Below, one piece after another: positions 1 to 6,776 of a stretch of 8,910 bases of DNA. Source of the DNA: a bacterium (GTDB lineage Bacteria; Bacillota_I; Bacilli_A; RF39; UBA660); the NCBI GenBank assembly GCA_004560915.1, contig SFTR01000036.1:1-8910 (forward strand). The letters run 5' to 3'. The translations under genes were made by a program, and so were the position numbers. The notes beneath the pieces were generated by a model, which saw only the letters and a program-made list of their open reading frames with translations, ran no database searches and was not told the origin of the DNA. Position 1 is the stretch's first letter; each line of letters begins with the position of its first letter.

Positions 1-1
1 T

Positions 2-151
2 AGTCTTTTTTTGCTTTCTGGATGTGGAAAGTATGATGAGAAAGATGTTATAAAAGATTTTAGTAAAAAGGTAAATGATACCGATGCGTATTATATAGAA
101 GGAAAATTAGAAATAGTAAATAATGATAATATTTATAATTATGATATTGAA
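2..151 (+). pseudogene. 5' fragment of a secreted lipoprotein gene (signal peptide end, lipobox, start of mature domain)
   Basis: The frame entering the window reads SLFLLSGCGKYDEKD. LSGC is a lipobox, with the Cys at bases 23-25 as the expected lipidation site after signal peptidase II cleavage. The mature part that follows (DVIKDFSKKV, then DAYYIEGKLEIVNN and NYDIE) resembles the start of LolA/GerS-like lipoproteins, where an early helix leads into the first strands of an antiparallel sheet; that family call is inference from a short stretch. About 42 residues after the Cys the similarity stops and SerRS begins in the same frame. The rest of this lipoprotein is not in the window. Confidence 0.6.
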
Positions 152-1327
152 TATAGGGATTGTAAATCTAAAGGTGATTTATTAAGAAGTGAAAAGAATA
201 AATTAAGTGCATCAATTGGTGAATTGATGCGTAATAAGAAAGTTCAAGAAGCTAACGAAATTAAAGTTAAAGTTAATGAAATGAGTAAAGAGATTGAAAA
301 TTTAGAAAAACGTGAAGAAGAACTTGAAGCTTTAATTAGAACTGATATGATGGTTATTCCTAATATGATTGCTCCTGATGTACCTATTGGTGAAGATGAT
401 AGTAAGAATGTTGAAGAAAAGAGATTTGGAGAACCTAAAGTTCCAAGTTATGAAATTCCATATCATTCTGATATAATGGCTACATTTAATGGACTTGATA
501 AAGAAGCTGCTGGTAGAGTAAGTGGTAATGGTTTTTATTATTTAATGGGTGATATTGCAAGACTTCATTCTGCTGTACTTGCTTATGCTCGTGATTTTAT
601 GATTGATAAAGGATTTACTTATTGTATTCCACCATATATGATACATAGTGCTGCTGTAGATGGTGTTATGTCATTTGCTGAAAAAGAAAATATGATGTAT
701 AAAATAGAGGGTGAAGACTTATATTTAATAGGTACTAGTGAACACTCTATGATAGCTAAATTTCAAGGTCAAATCATAAAAGAAAGTGATTTACCAATTA
801 CTATGACTTCATATTCACCATGCTTTAGAAAAGAAGTTGGAGCTCATGGTATAGAAGAAAGAGGAGTATATAGAATACATCAATTTGAAAAGCAAGAAAT
901 GATAGTTGTATGCAAACCTGAAGATAGTGAAAAATGGTATGATAAGATGTGGAATTATTCAGTAGAATTATTTAGAACACTAAATATACCAGTTAGAAAA
1001 CTAGTATGTTGTTCTGGAGATTTAGCTGATTTAAAATATAGGTCTTGTGATATAGAAGCATGGAGTCCAAGACAACAAAAATACTTTGAAGTATGTTCTT
1101 GCTCTAACTTAACTGATGCTCAAGCACGTAGACTACAAATTAAATATAAAAAAGAAAATGGAGAAAAAGAATTTGCTCATACACTTAATAATACAGTTAT
1201 AGCTCCACCTAGAATGTTAATAGCATTCTTAGAAAATAATTATAATGAAGATGGTAGCGTAAATGTACCAGAAGTATTAAGACCTTATATGGGTGGTAAA
1301 GAAGTATTAATACCTATAAAAAAATAA
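2..1327 (+). CDS. serS: Lipoprotein N-terminus fused in frame to an N-terminally truncated seryl-tRNA synthetase (5' partial)
   Basis: Residue numbers here count from the TTG at 11. The frame is open to the window edge (it reads SLFLLSGCGK), so the true start lies upstream and the TTG at 11 is not the start. Residues 1-46 are a lipoprotein leader and early mature part. From about residue 47 (EYRDCKSK) the protein is seryl-tRNA synthetase, the cytosolic enzyme that charges tRNA-Ser with serine using ATP. The charged coiled-coil tRNA-binding arm lies at about 50-113. The class II core includes the serine-binding TSE (242-244), motif 2 FRKE (272-275) with the GVYRIHQFEKQE strand, and motif 3 near LNNTVIAPPR (392-401) followed by the SerRS hallmark VPEVLRPYMGG. 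PPR replaces the VGR of the Bacillus enzyme, which I believe is a known clostridial-type variant. A normal SerRS has about 35-40 more residues before the arm; here they are replaced by lipoprotein. The SerRS assignment is near certain, the integrity of the gene is doubtful. Confidence 0.9.
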   Translation, partial: SLFLLSGCGKYDEKDVIKDFSKKVNDTDAYYIEGKLEIVNNDNIYNYDIEYRDCKSKGDLLRSEKNKLSASIGELMRNKKVQEANEIKVKVNEMSKEIENLEKREEELEALIRTDMMVIPNMIAPDVPIGEDDSKNVEEKRFGEPKVPSYEIPYHSDIMATFNGLDKEAAGRVSGNGFYYLMGDIARLHSAVLAYARDFMIDKGFTYCIPPYMIHSAAVDGVMSFAEKENMMYKIEGEDLYLIGTSEHSMIAKFQGQIIKESDLPITMTSYSPCFRKEVGAHGIEERGVYRIHQFEKQEMIVVCKPEDSEKWYDKMWNYSVELFRTLNIPVRKLVCCSGDLADLKYRSCDIEAWSPRQQKYFEVCSCSNLTDAQARRLQIKYKKENGEKEFAHTLNNTVIAPPRMLIAFLENNYNEDGSVNVPEVLRPYMGGKEVLIPIKK

Positions 1328-1331
1328 TTAT

Positions 1332-1357
1332 AAGATACATTAAAAATGTATCTTTTT
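1332..1357 (+). terminator. Intrinsic terminator after serS
   Basis: A 10-bp perfect stem pairs AAGATACATT (1332-1341) with AATGTATCTT (1345-1354) across an AAA loop. A T-run (1353-1357) follows. It starts 5 nt after the serS stop and separates that gene from the operon promoter just downstream. Confidence 0.85.
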
Positions 1358-1378
1358 GTATGAAAAAAATACTTAATA

Positions 1379-1387
1379 TGTTATAAT
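1379..1387 (+). promoter_or_regulatory. Extended -10 promoter of the four-gene surface operon
   Basis: TGtTATAAT is a perfect -10 hexamer (1382-1387) with an upstream TG extension (1379-1380). No good -35 lies at 17 bp (TATGAA at 1359-1364); TTGTAT at 1356-1361 is 20 bp away. The extended -10 may therefore carry recognition by the housekeeping sigma factor. The expected transcription start near 1394 gives a leader of about 20 nt before the GTG at 1415. Confidence 0.65.
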
Positions 1388-1399
1388 TATCTAAGAATA

Positions 1400-1405
1400 G
1401 AGGTG
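1400..1405 (+). promoter_or_regulatory. Shine-Dalgarno site that decides the GTG start at 1415
   Basis: GAGGTG matches the anti-Shine-Dalgarno complement (GGAGGTG) and ends 9 nt before GTG 1415, which opens MKYCNKCG. The alternative GTG at 1403 lies inside this site and would have no ribosome binding site of its own. Confidence 0.7.
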
Positions 1406-1414
1406 TGTTGGAGA

Positions 1415-2623
1415 GTGAAGTATTGTAATAAATGTGGAGACCCAGTAAGTGAAAATGAAAAGTTTTGTAATAAATGTGGTAATCCATTAATAGAAAATAA
1501 TATAAATAATAATACAAATAATTCAAATTTTAATAAAACTCTTATAACTCATAAAACTTTAACACAAGATCAGCAAAATATAATTATAGGTTTATTTGCT
1601 GGACTTGCTATATTAAGTTCTATATTTATGTGTTCATATGCATATAAAACATTATCTAATTCAATCTTTATATCAGATACTCCAAGAGAAACACCTACTG
1701 TAACAGAAGATAAAACGACTAATAATGATATACCTAAGAAGGGTAAATATCAAACAGTTATTGTTGCAGATAATATTTATAGCGGGGTTTCAATTACTAA
1801 TAAAGATGATGGATATAAACTAATAGTAAGTGATTCTGTTAATCAAAAGAGTAATTGTCCTAAAGAGATATTATCAATTGAAAATGAATTTATAAATAAG
1901 TATGGAATTACTGCTGTTAACTTATGTGAACTTAATGTTTCGTTTGCTAAAGAAATAATGGGTATATTTGATAAATTATATACTGACTTTCCTCAATTAA
2001 AGAAATATTTAACAAATCTTACATTAACTAATGATCCTGGTAATGATGGATATATAGCTGCTTTTCAATCATATTTTGGTTTTGCTGATGATAAGAGTGG
2101 ATATCCTATTATAGCTAAAACTCAAATGTTACTAAATTCTAAATATTTTTTAAATGAAAGTCGCTTAGAAAGTTCTATGAGGGCTGGTTCTAACTCAGGA
2201 CATTTTCCACCTAATACAACACGTTCTTCATCTATATCTCATGAATTAGGACATTATGTTTCATTCTTAGCAATGATGTCATCACATTCTCTTGATTCAG
2301 TGTATTATTCTGATAGTGATGCTAAACAAAGTAAAATATATGAAGTATTATTAGACTTTAGTAAAGGTGATTATTCTTTAGATATTATTACAACTGCTTA
2401 TAATAATTATAAAAATGATACTAATGATAATATTGAACTTGATGCTTGGAGAGGTACTATTTCACAATATGCTTTAGCTAAAAATAATAATGGAGAATAT
2501 ATATATGATGAAACAATTGCTGAATCATTTCATGATGTATTTGTAAATGGTAATAATGCTAAACCTGCTAGTAAATATATCTATAAAGAAGTAAAAGAAA
2601 GATTTGAAAGATTGGTGAAGTAA
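1415..2623 (+). CDS. Zinc-ribbon, membrane-anchored metalloprotease with anthrax lethal factor-like (M34-type) catalytic domain
   Basis: 402 aa from GTG 1415, chosen because it follows a good ribosome binding site and gives the typical MKYCNKCG opening. Residues 1-24 are a double-CxxC zinc ribbon (C4, C7, C18, C21). An Asn-rich linker follows, then one TM helix at about 55-77. Residues ~110-402 should lie outside the cell if the zinc ribbon is cytoplasmic. HELGH (276-280) is a gluzincin zinc site. The later stretch SQYALAKN...DETIAESF (350-372) resembles the anthrax lethal factor pattern SYG..N...EFFAEAF, making E366 the likely third zinc ligand and placing E370 at the conserved second Glu. 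Similar zincins also occur in phage and toxin proteins. The catalytic residues look intact, so activity is plausible; the substrate is unknown. It is the first gene of the operon, and its stop abuts the next ATG with no gap. The metalloprotease call is firm, the M34 resemblance moderate. Confidence 0.8.
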   Translation: MKYCNKCGDPVSENEKFCNKCGNPLIENNINNNTNNSNFNKTLITHKTLTQDQQNIIIGLFAGLAILSSIFMCSYAYKTLSNSIFISDTPRETPTVTEDKTTNNDIPKKGKYQTVIVADNIYSGVSITNKDDGYKLIVSDSVNQKSNCPKEILSIENEFINKYGITAVNLCELNVSFAKEIMGIFDKLYTDFPQLKKYLTNLTLTNDPGNDGYIAAFQSYFGFADDKSGYPIIAKTQMLLNSKYFLNESRLESSMRAGSNSGHFPPNTTRSSSISHELGHYVSFLAMMSSHSLDSVYYSDSDAKQSKIYEVLLDFSKGDYSLDIITTAYNNYKNDTNDNIELDAWRGTISQYALAKNNNGEYIYDETIAESFHDVFVNGNNAKPASKYIYKEVKERFERLVK

Positions 2624-4324
2624 ATGAAAAAGAATAAGTTAATATTTGGTATATGTGCATTTACTTTATTTGTTTCAATAGTTTATGCTTTGAATTTTGG
2701 ATTTAATTTTGATTTTAATTCTAGTAAACTTAATAATACTAAAAAAAATAATATATTAAATAATTTTGATGAATCATATAAACTTACATATAAATTAGAA
2801 AATTCTAATAGTGAAGAAAAAGAAAAGCAAGAATCTCTTGTTAAAAAAACAACATATTTATTACTAGGTTACTCTAATAGTAAAGATGAAACTAATGAAG
2901 AATATTATAAAAGACATCAAGATTATTTAGATTTAGCTCTTTATAATCATTATAAAAAGGAAGGTACTGTTAATAAGAATTATGCTGATATGTTTGTTAA
3001 TGTATCAGCTATAGCTATACCTAGTATGTTTAGTCAAATGAATAGTTTAGGTCTTATTTATAATAATTATAAAGATATAAGGGTTAATACTATTGATGAC
3101 TTAGTAATTGCTTCTATTACACTTACTAATGTATCTATGAATGCAGTAGATAATAGTAAATATGAGTATACTAAAATTAATAATGATATAGTGATGTATT
3201 ATTATTTTGTTAAAGTTAATAATGAGTATTATCTTGCATATGTATACGGTGAAATAACAGATGAAGTAAGTAATTATTTAGAAAAGTTAGAAGAAAATGA
3301 AGTTAAGAAAGTAGCTGTTACTACTTATGCTAGTAATGCTACTAGTGTATATAATTATGATAAACTTAATAATATGCCTAAAAATAATATAGTAAATACT
3401 TATCTTAAAAATAAAGATAATATTATTTATTTAGATTCAATTTATAATACTAGTAGTGTTGGAAGTGCTAATGGAATATTTATAAATGATGGTTTAGTAT
3501 TAACTACTTGGTCATTCTTAGAAAAGGCACTTATTAATGCACAAGATATATCTATAAGGGATAATTATGGAGTTAATTATAAATTAGATGGTATTGTTAC
3601 TATAAATGCTGAATCTAATTTAGCTGTATTAAAACTTACTGAAAAGAGTGGTAAACATGTTACACTTGGAAATGATAACTATAATGTAGAAGATCCTGTA
3701 ATGGTTCTTAGTAGTAAAACAGGAACAGGATTAGTAACTCAAAAAGGAATAATTATTTCTAAAGATGGTTATATTCAAACATCTATTCCATTAAGTGAAA
3801 CTGATGAAGGAAGTCCACTATTTAATAGTAATGGAGAAGTAATAGGACTTAATACATCTTTAATGACAAATGCTAGTATAAGTAGTGCTATAAATGTAAA
3901 TGCACTTATGGATGTACAAAATAAATTTAATAATATAAATTTTAATGATATAAAAACAATAAAGTTTGAAGAACTTAAAAGTAAATACTATTATGTTAAA
4001 TATACTGATGATAAAGTAATAGATGAAATACCAAGAACTAAATGGAATAAATATAAAAAGATTGGTAATATAGAAAATACTATTAACTTAGAGTTAGTTA
4101 AAGCAAACTATAAAGATGGAATAGTAAGTTTAAGATATAAAAATAATGTTTCTTCTTACATGTCTACTATGAATTTAACATTCTCATTTAGAGACGCATT
4201 AGTAAAAGAAGGATATAAGTTAACACTTGATAGTACTTCTAAAATGATATATACAAATGATTCATATAAAGTAATTATTATGGAAGAATTTGATTATTTA
4301 ATAGTAGTGATGGTGAAATTATGA
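2624..4324 (+). CDS. Membrane-tethered or secreted HtrA/trypsin-like pseudo-protease
   Basis: 566 aa. The ATG directly follows the previous TAA, with GGTGA (2614-2618) as ribosome binding site inside the upstream gene. Residues ~6-26 are a signal peptide or signal anchor; VYA at 21-23 could be a cleavage site. Residues ~40-240 form a mixed domain I do not recognise, possibly NTF2/VirB8-like at low confidence. Residues ~275-425 follow the HtrA/trypsin-like pattern: GIFINDGLVLTTWSF, then ESNLAVLKL, then DEGSPLFNSNGEVIGLNT. Aligned to the usual LTNWHV, DLAVLK and GNSGGPLF, the catalytic His is Ser297, the Asp is Asn332 and the Ser is Glu395, so all three triad residues appear lost while the structural frame is kept. 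I see no PDZ domain; residues ~440-566 are an unassigned C-terminal domain. It probably binds or scaffolds outside the cell rather than cutting. Its stop overlaps the next start (ATGA). Confidence 0.75.
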   Translation: MKKNKLIFGICAFTLFVSIVYALNFGFNFDFNSSKLNNTKKNNILNNFDESYKLTYKLENSNSEEKEKQESLVKKTTYLLLGYSNSKDETNEEYYKRHQDYLDLALYNHYKKEGTVNKNYADMFVNVSAIAIPSMFSQMNSLGLIYNNYKDIRVNTIDDLVIASITLTNVSMNAVDNSKYEYTKINNDIVMYYYFVKVNNEYYLAYVYGEITDEVSNYLEKLEENEVKKVAVTTYASNATSVYNYDKLNNMPKNNIVNTYLKNKDNIIYLDSIYNTSSVGSANGIFINDGLVLTTWSFLEKALINAQDISIRDNYGVNYKLDGIVTINAESNLAVLKLTEKSGKHVTLGNDNYNVEDPVMVLSSKTGTGLVTQKGIIISKDGYIQTSIPLSETDEGSPLFNSNGEVIGLNTSLMTNASISSAINVNALMDVQNKFNNINFNDIKTIKFEELKSKYYYVKYTDDKVIDEIPRTKWNKYKKIGNIENTINLELVKANYKDGIVSLRYKNNVSSYMSTMNLTFSFRDALVKEGYKLTLDSTSKMIYTNDSYKVIIMEEFDYLIVVMVKL

Positions 4325-5928
4325 GTAAGAAACAAATGAAAAATAAAATGAAAAAATATATTATATTAATAGTAATAGTTGTATTAGTTGTATTTAGTGT
4401 ATGCTTATATATTATATTTAATAATAAGATAACACTTAAGGAATATGAAAACGATAGTTACTATTTAAAATATAATAGTGGTTGGATACTTAAAAGAAAT
4501 ACTTCTGAAGAAGTAAATTTAACTAATAATAAGAAAGCTATTATAGATATTAAAGTATCTTCTATAGATGAAGAAAATAAATATTTAACAATAGATGAAA
4601 TGATAGATAATATTTCTTATGATATGGGTATTCAAAATACTAATTATAAGCTACTTTCTAAAGATATATTTAGTACTAAAGATGGAGATAATGGTTATAA
4701 GTTCTTATATGAGAATGATGAAAATCAAGTGTTAGTTGCTTTATATAAGAAGAATGATAAATTAGTAGTGTTTACTTATGAAGCATTAAATGAGTATTAT
4801 GACATATTACTTGATAATGCGTTAGATACTTTATATGAATTTAAGATTAAGAATGAAGTATATGATTTAAAGAGTGAGTTATCTATAAGTAATGAAGAAA
4901 TTAAATTAGATAGTAATAGTATTGATAGTAATTTAAGTGGATCTAAAGAGTATGATATAGCTAATAATAATTATTATGTTAAATATACTTTACCAGATAA
5001 CTTTAAATTAACTAATATGGATTCTACGTTTGATTCCTTTAGTTTAAATACTGGTAGTAAAGAAAATATTACTTTGTCAGTTAACTTATTTAATAGTAAT
5101 GTCTATGACTTTATAGATAGTTTAAAAAAGAGAAACACTTATGTTAAAGAAAATGATGGATATACTGATTATAAAGAAATAGTAACTAAATATGATAATG
5201 AAAAATATAAATCATATATTTATAAAGTTAATTATACTGATAAGAATTTTTCTTTGAAGATAGAGAAAGTTAGTTTACTTTATATTATAGATAAGAGTCA
5301 TACATTAAGTTTAGAATTTGTAGCAACTGATAATTCTATTAGTAAGAATATAATTGATAGTTTTAAGATTAGTGATGTTAAAGGATATTCAAGATATATT
5401 ACATCTGTTAGAGAAAATAATATGTTAGTAGGTACTTTAATGAGAAAGAATAATGATGTAACTGAGAGTGTAACTATTAAATTACCTAGTAATTATGAAG
5501 AGTATCAATTATTTGATCAAAATGTATATCAAACTAAGAATTATGGTCTTTTATATAATGAAAATACTGAATTATATAATTATATAGTTAGTTATGAACT
5601 TATGGGTAGTTATTCAAATGAAAATAGTATTATATCAGCTATTAATTCTTCTTTGAGTACTAGTTATGGTAAATATAAAAAACTAGTTAAGGGTAAGAAT
5701 ATAAATATTAATAATAAGAATTTTATAGTTTATGATGGTGGTGAATCTAAAATAGGTGGTACGATGTTTACTGCTATAGATAGATTTAACTATTATGTGA
5801 ACATTAAAGTATTATTATATAAATTAGACACTGGGGGATATTTAGTTATTAAGATTAGTGGTAATGGAAAGAATATTACTAATGAATTACTTACTGAAAC
5901 TACTAATTTTGATATAAAAAATATGTAG
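4321..5928 (+). CDS. Membrane-anchored protein with three tandem PsbP/Mog1-like domains
   Basis: 535 aa. The start ATG overlaps the preceding TGA by 4 nt; GGTGA (4312-4316) sits 4 nt before it. The later in-frame ATGs lack any ribosome binding site, so translational coupling from 4321 is favoured. A Lys-rich N-terminus leads into one TM helix (~13-33), leaving ~500 residues outside. Three segments repeat one plan: a short (N)YYxKY-type strand, a helix with Ile/Asp pattern, then a KxLVVxTYE-like strand and a closing helix ending in F(K/D)I. They span about 40-178, 212-352 and 355-532. The plan resembles PsbP/DcrB/Mog1-fold domains that are common as binding modules in Firmicutes surface proteins; the fold call is inference from pattern, not a search. 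No catalytic motif is visible. The last gene of the operon carries a similar single domain, which suggests a shared role such as binding a ligand or partner at the membrane. Confidence 0.65.
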   Translation: MSKKQMKNKMKKYIILIVIVVLVVFSVCLYIIFNNKITLKEYENDSYYLKYNSGWILKRNTSEEVNLTNNKKAIIDIKVSSIDEENKYLTIDEMIDNISYDMGIQNTNYKLLSKDIFSTKDGDNGYKFLYENDENQVLVALYKKNDKLVVFTYEALNEYYDILLDNALDTLYEFKIKNEVYDLKSELSISNEEIKLDSNSIDSNLSGSKEYDIANNNYYVKYTLPDNFKLTNMDSTFDSFSLNTGSKENITLSVNLFNSNVYDFIDSLKKRNTYVKENDGYTDYKEIVTKYDNEKYKSYIYKVNYTDKNFSLKIEKVSLLYIIDKSHTLSLEFVATDNSISKNIIDSFKISDVKGYSRYITSVRENNMLVGTLMRKNNDVTESVTIKLPSNYEEYQLFDQNVYQTKNYGLLYNENTELYNYIVSYELMGSYSNENSIISAINSSLSTSYGKYKKLVKGKNININNKNFIVYDGGESKIGGTMFTAIDRFNYYVNIKVLLYKLDTGGYLVIKISGNGKNITNELLTETTNFDIKNM

Positions 5929-5934
5929 AAAGGA
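5927..5934 (+). promoter_or_regulatory. Shine-Dalgarno site for the last operon gene
   Basis: AGAAAGGA begins inside the upstream TAG and ends 10 nt before ATG 5945. It uses the 5' part of the anti-Shine-Dalgarno complement, unlike the GGTGA sites at the two earlier junctions. A closer ATG at 5935 is followed at once by AAA TAG and is not a gene. Confidence 0.65.
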
Positions 5935-5944
5935 ATGAAATAGT

Positions 5945-6688
5945 ATGAATTGTAAGAAGTGTGGAGCTCCTTTAACAGCAGGAGATCAATTTTGTAAAAA
6001 TTGTGGTCAATCAGTAAATGGACCTGTACAAAATAATGTTAATAATTCTAATGGAGGGGGAAACAAATTAACTATAGTATTAGTTATTGTTATAGTAGTT
6101 TTAGTAGGTGTAGTAGGATATTTCTTATTTACTAAAGATAAAGCTCCAAGTAATAATAATGGTAATGGTGGAAATACTAATGACCCAGCTACTCCAGCAG
6201 CAAATAAAGTTCAAACATATAAATTTAATTATAATGGTTATACTTTTGAAGTTCCAAATGAATATTTATATGTAACTGCTGATGATTGTTTTGTTATTAC
6301 TGATGAAGCACAATCATTTGCATTCACAGTTGAAATTTTGGATAAATCATATAGTTTAGTAAAACAATATCGCTCTAATCTTAAAAGTGGTATGACTGAA
6401 AAATATACACTTAAAAATGATGGATTTAAAACATATGATAATAAAGAATATATGACATTTGAATTAACTGGTAAAAGTGATAGTGTAAATTATATAATGG
6501 CTATAACTAAATTAGATGAAATTAAATCTATAGGATTAACAATTATTGATGAAGAAAATGAATTTGATTACAAGAATTTAGAAATAGCACATAATATTGT
6601 TAAGACAGTTAAATATACTGGCGCTTCTAATAGTATTAAACCAGAAACTCCAAAAGTTGGTAGTTTTCTTGGTTCAATAACTGAATAG
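5945..6688 (+). CDS. Zinc-ribbon, single-TM protein with one PsbP/Mog1-like extracellular domain
   Basis: 247 aa. The protein opens MNCKKCGAPL with a double-CxxC zinc ribbon (C3, C6, C17, C20) of the kind seen at the N-terminus of many Firmicutes membrane proteins. An Asn/Gly linker leads to a TM helix at ~42-62 (TIVLVIVIVVLVGVVGYFLF), and an Asn/Gly/Pro-rich stalk (~65-88) supports an outer domain at ~92-227. That domain (FNYNGYTFEVPNEY, a central helix, IGLTIIDEEN, then a final helix NLEIAHNIVKTVKY) has the same plan as the three domains in the preceding gene, so a PsbP/Mog1-like fold is the best guess. The zinc ribbon/TM layout repeats that of the first gene of the operon. It is the last gene, 16 nt after its neighbour, and a terminator follows 6 nt after the stop. 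The role is unknown; the visible parts suit a sensor or adaptor that links outside binding to a cytoplasmic partner. Confidence 0.75.
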   Translation: MNCKKCGAPLTAGDQFCKNCGQSVNGPVQNNVNNSNGGGNKLTIVLVIVIVVLVGVVGYFLFTKDKAPSNNNGNGGNTNDPATPAANKVQTYKFNYNGYTFEVPNEYLYVTADDCFVITDEAQSFAFTVEILDKSYSLVKQYRSNLKSGMTEKYTLKNDGFKTYDNKEYMTFELTGKSDSVNYIMAITKLDEIKSIGLTIIDEENEFDYKNLEIAHNIVKTVKYTGASNSIKPETPKVGSFLGSITE

Positions 6689-6693
6689 TATTT

Positions 6694-6715
6694 AGGTCTC
6701 AATAGAGACCTTTTT
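6694..6715 (+). terminator. Intrinsic terminator closing the surface operon
   Basis: A 7-bp stem pairs AGGTCTC (6694-6700) with GAGACCT (6705-6711) around an AATA loop and is followed by a T-run to 6715. It starts 6 nt after the TAG of the last operon gene and is among the more GC-rich stretches in the window. Confidence 0.9.
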
Positions 6716-6740
6716 AAATGTTTATTTTTTAGTATATTTA

Positions 6741-6749
6741 TGTTATTAT
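6741..6749 (+). promoter_or_regulatory. Extended -10 promoter of the VirD4/TraG-like gene
   Basis: TGtTATTAT (hexamer 6744-6749) is the extended -10. The -35 position (6721-6726, TTTATT) is weak. From here to the ribosome binding site AAGAGGAG (6764-6771, 5 nt before the ATG) the sequence closely parallels the operon promoter at 1379-1402. The expected leader is about 20 nt. Confidence 0.6.
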
Positions 6750-6776
6750 TATATAGTAAGAATAAGAGGAGTTTTT

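Noticed and set aside
11..13. TTG at 11 as the start of the first gene
   Set aside because: The frame is open to base 2 and reads as the end of a signal peptide before the lipobox; there is no ribosome binding site and the start lies outside the window.
1403..1405. GTG at 1403 as the start of the metalloprotease gene
   Set aside because: It lies inside the Shine-Dalgarno site for GTG 1415 and would add CWRV-type residues before the typical MKYCNKCG opening.
1314..1526. Open frame on the - strand across the serS terminator and the zinc ribbon
   Set aside because: It is rich in Tyr/Leu/Phe as expected from the reverse of AT-rich coding DNA, overlaps a terminator and a real gene, and shows no domain.
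3806..3817. Ser397 in EGSPLF as a working protease nucleophile
   Set aside because: Aligned on PLF, the nucleophile position is Glu395; Ser397 falls at the second Gly of the usual GNSGGP, and the His and Asp are also missing.
4322..4324. TGA as a recoded tryptophan codon, given the Mollicutes-like composition
   Set aside because: Trp is TGG in all genes, no in-frame TGA interrupts a domain, and this TGA ends a gene at a classic ATGA overlap.
5935..5943. ATG at 5935 close to the ribosome binding site
   Set aside because: It encodes only Met-Lys before TAG; ATG 5945 starts the conserved zinc ribbon.
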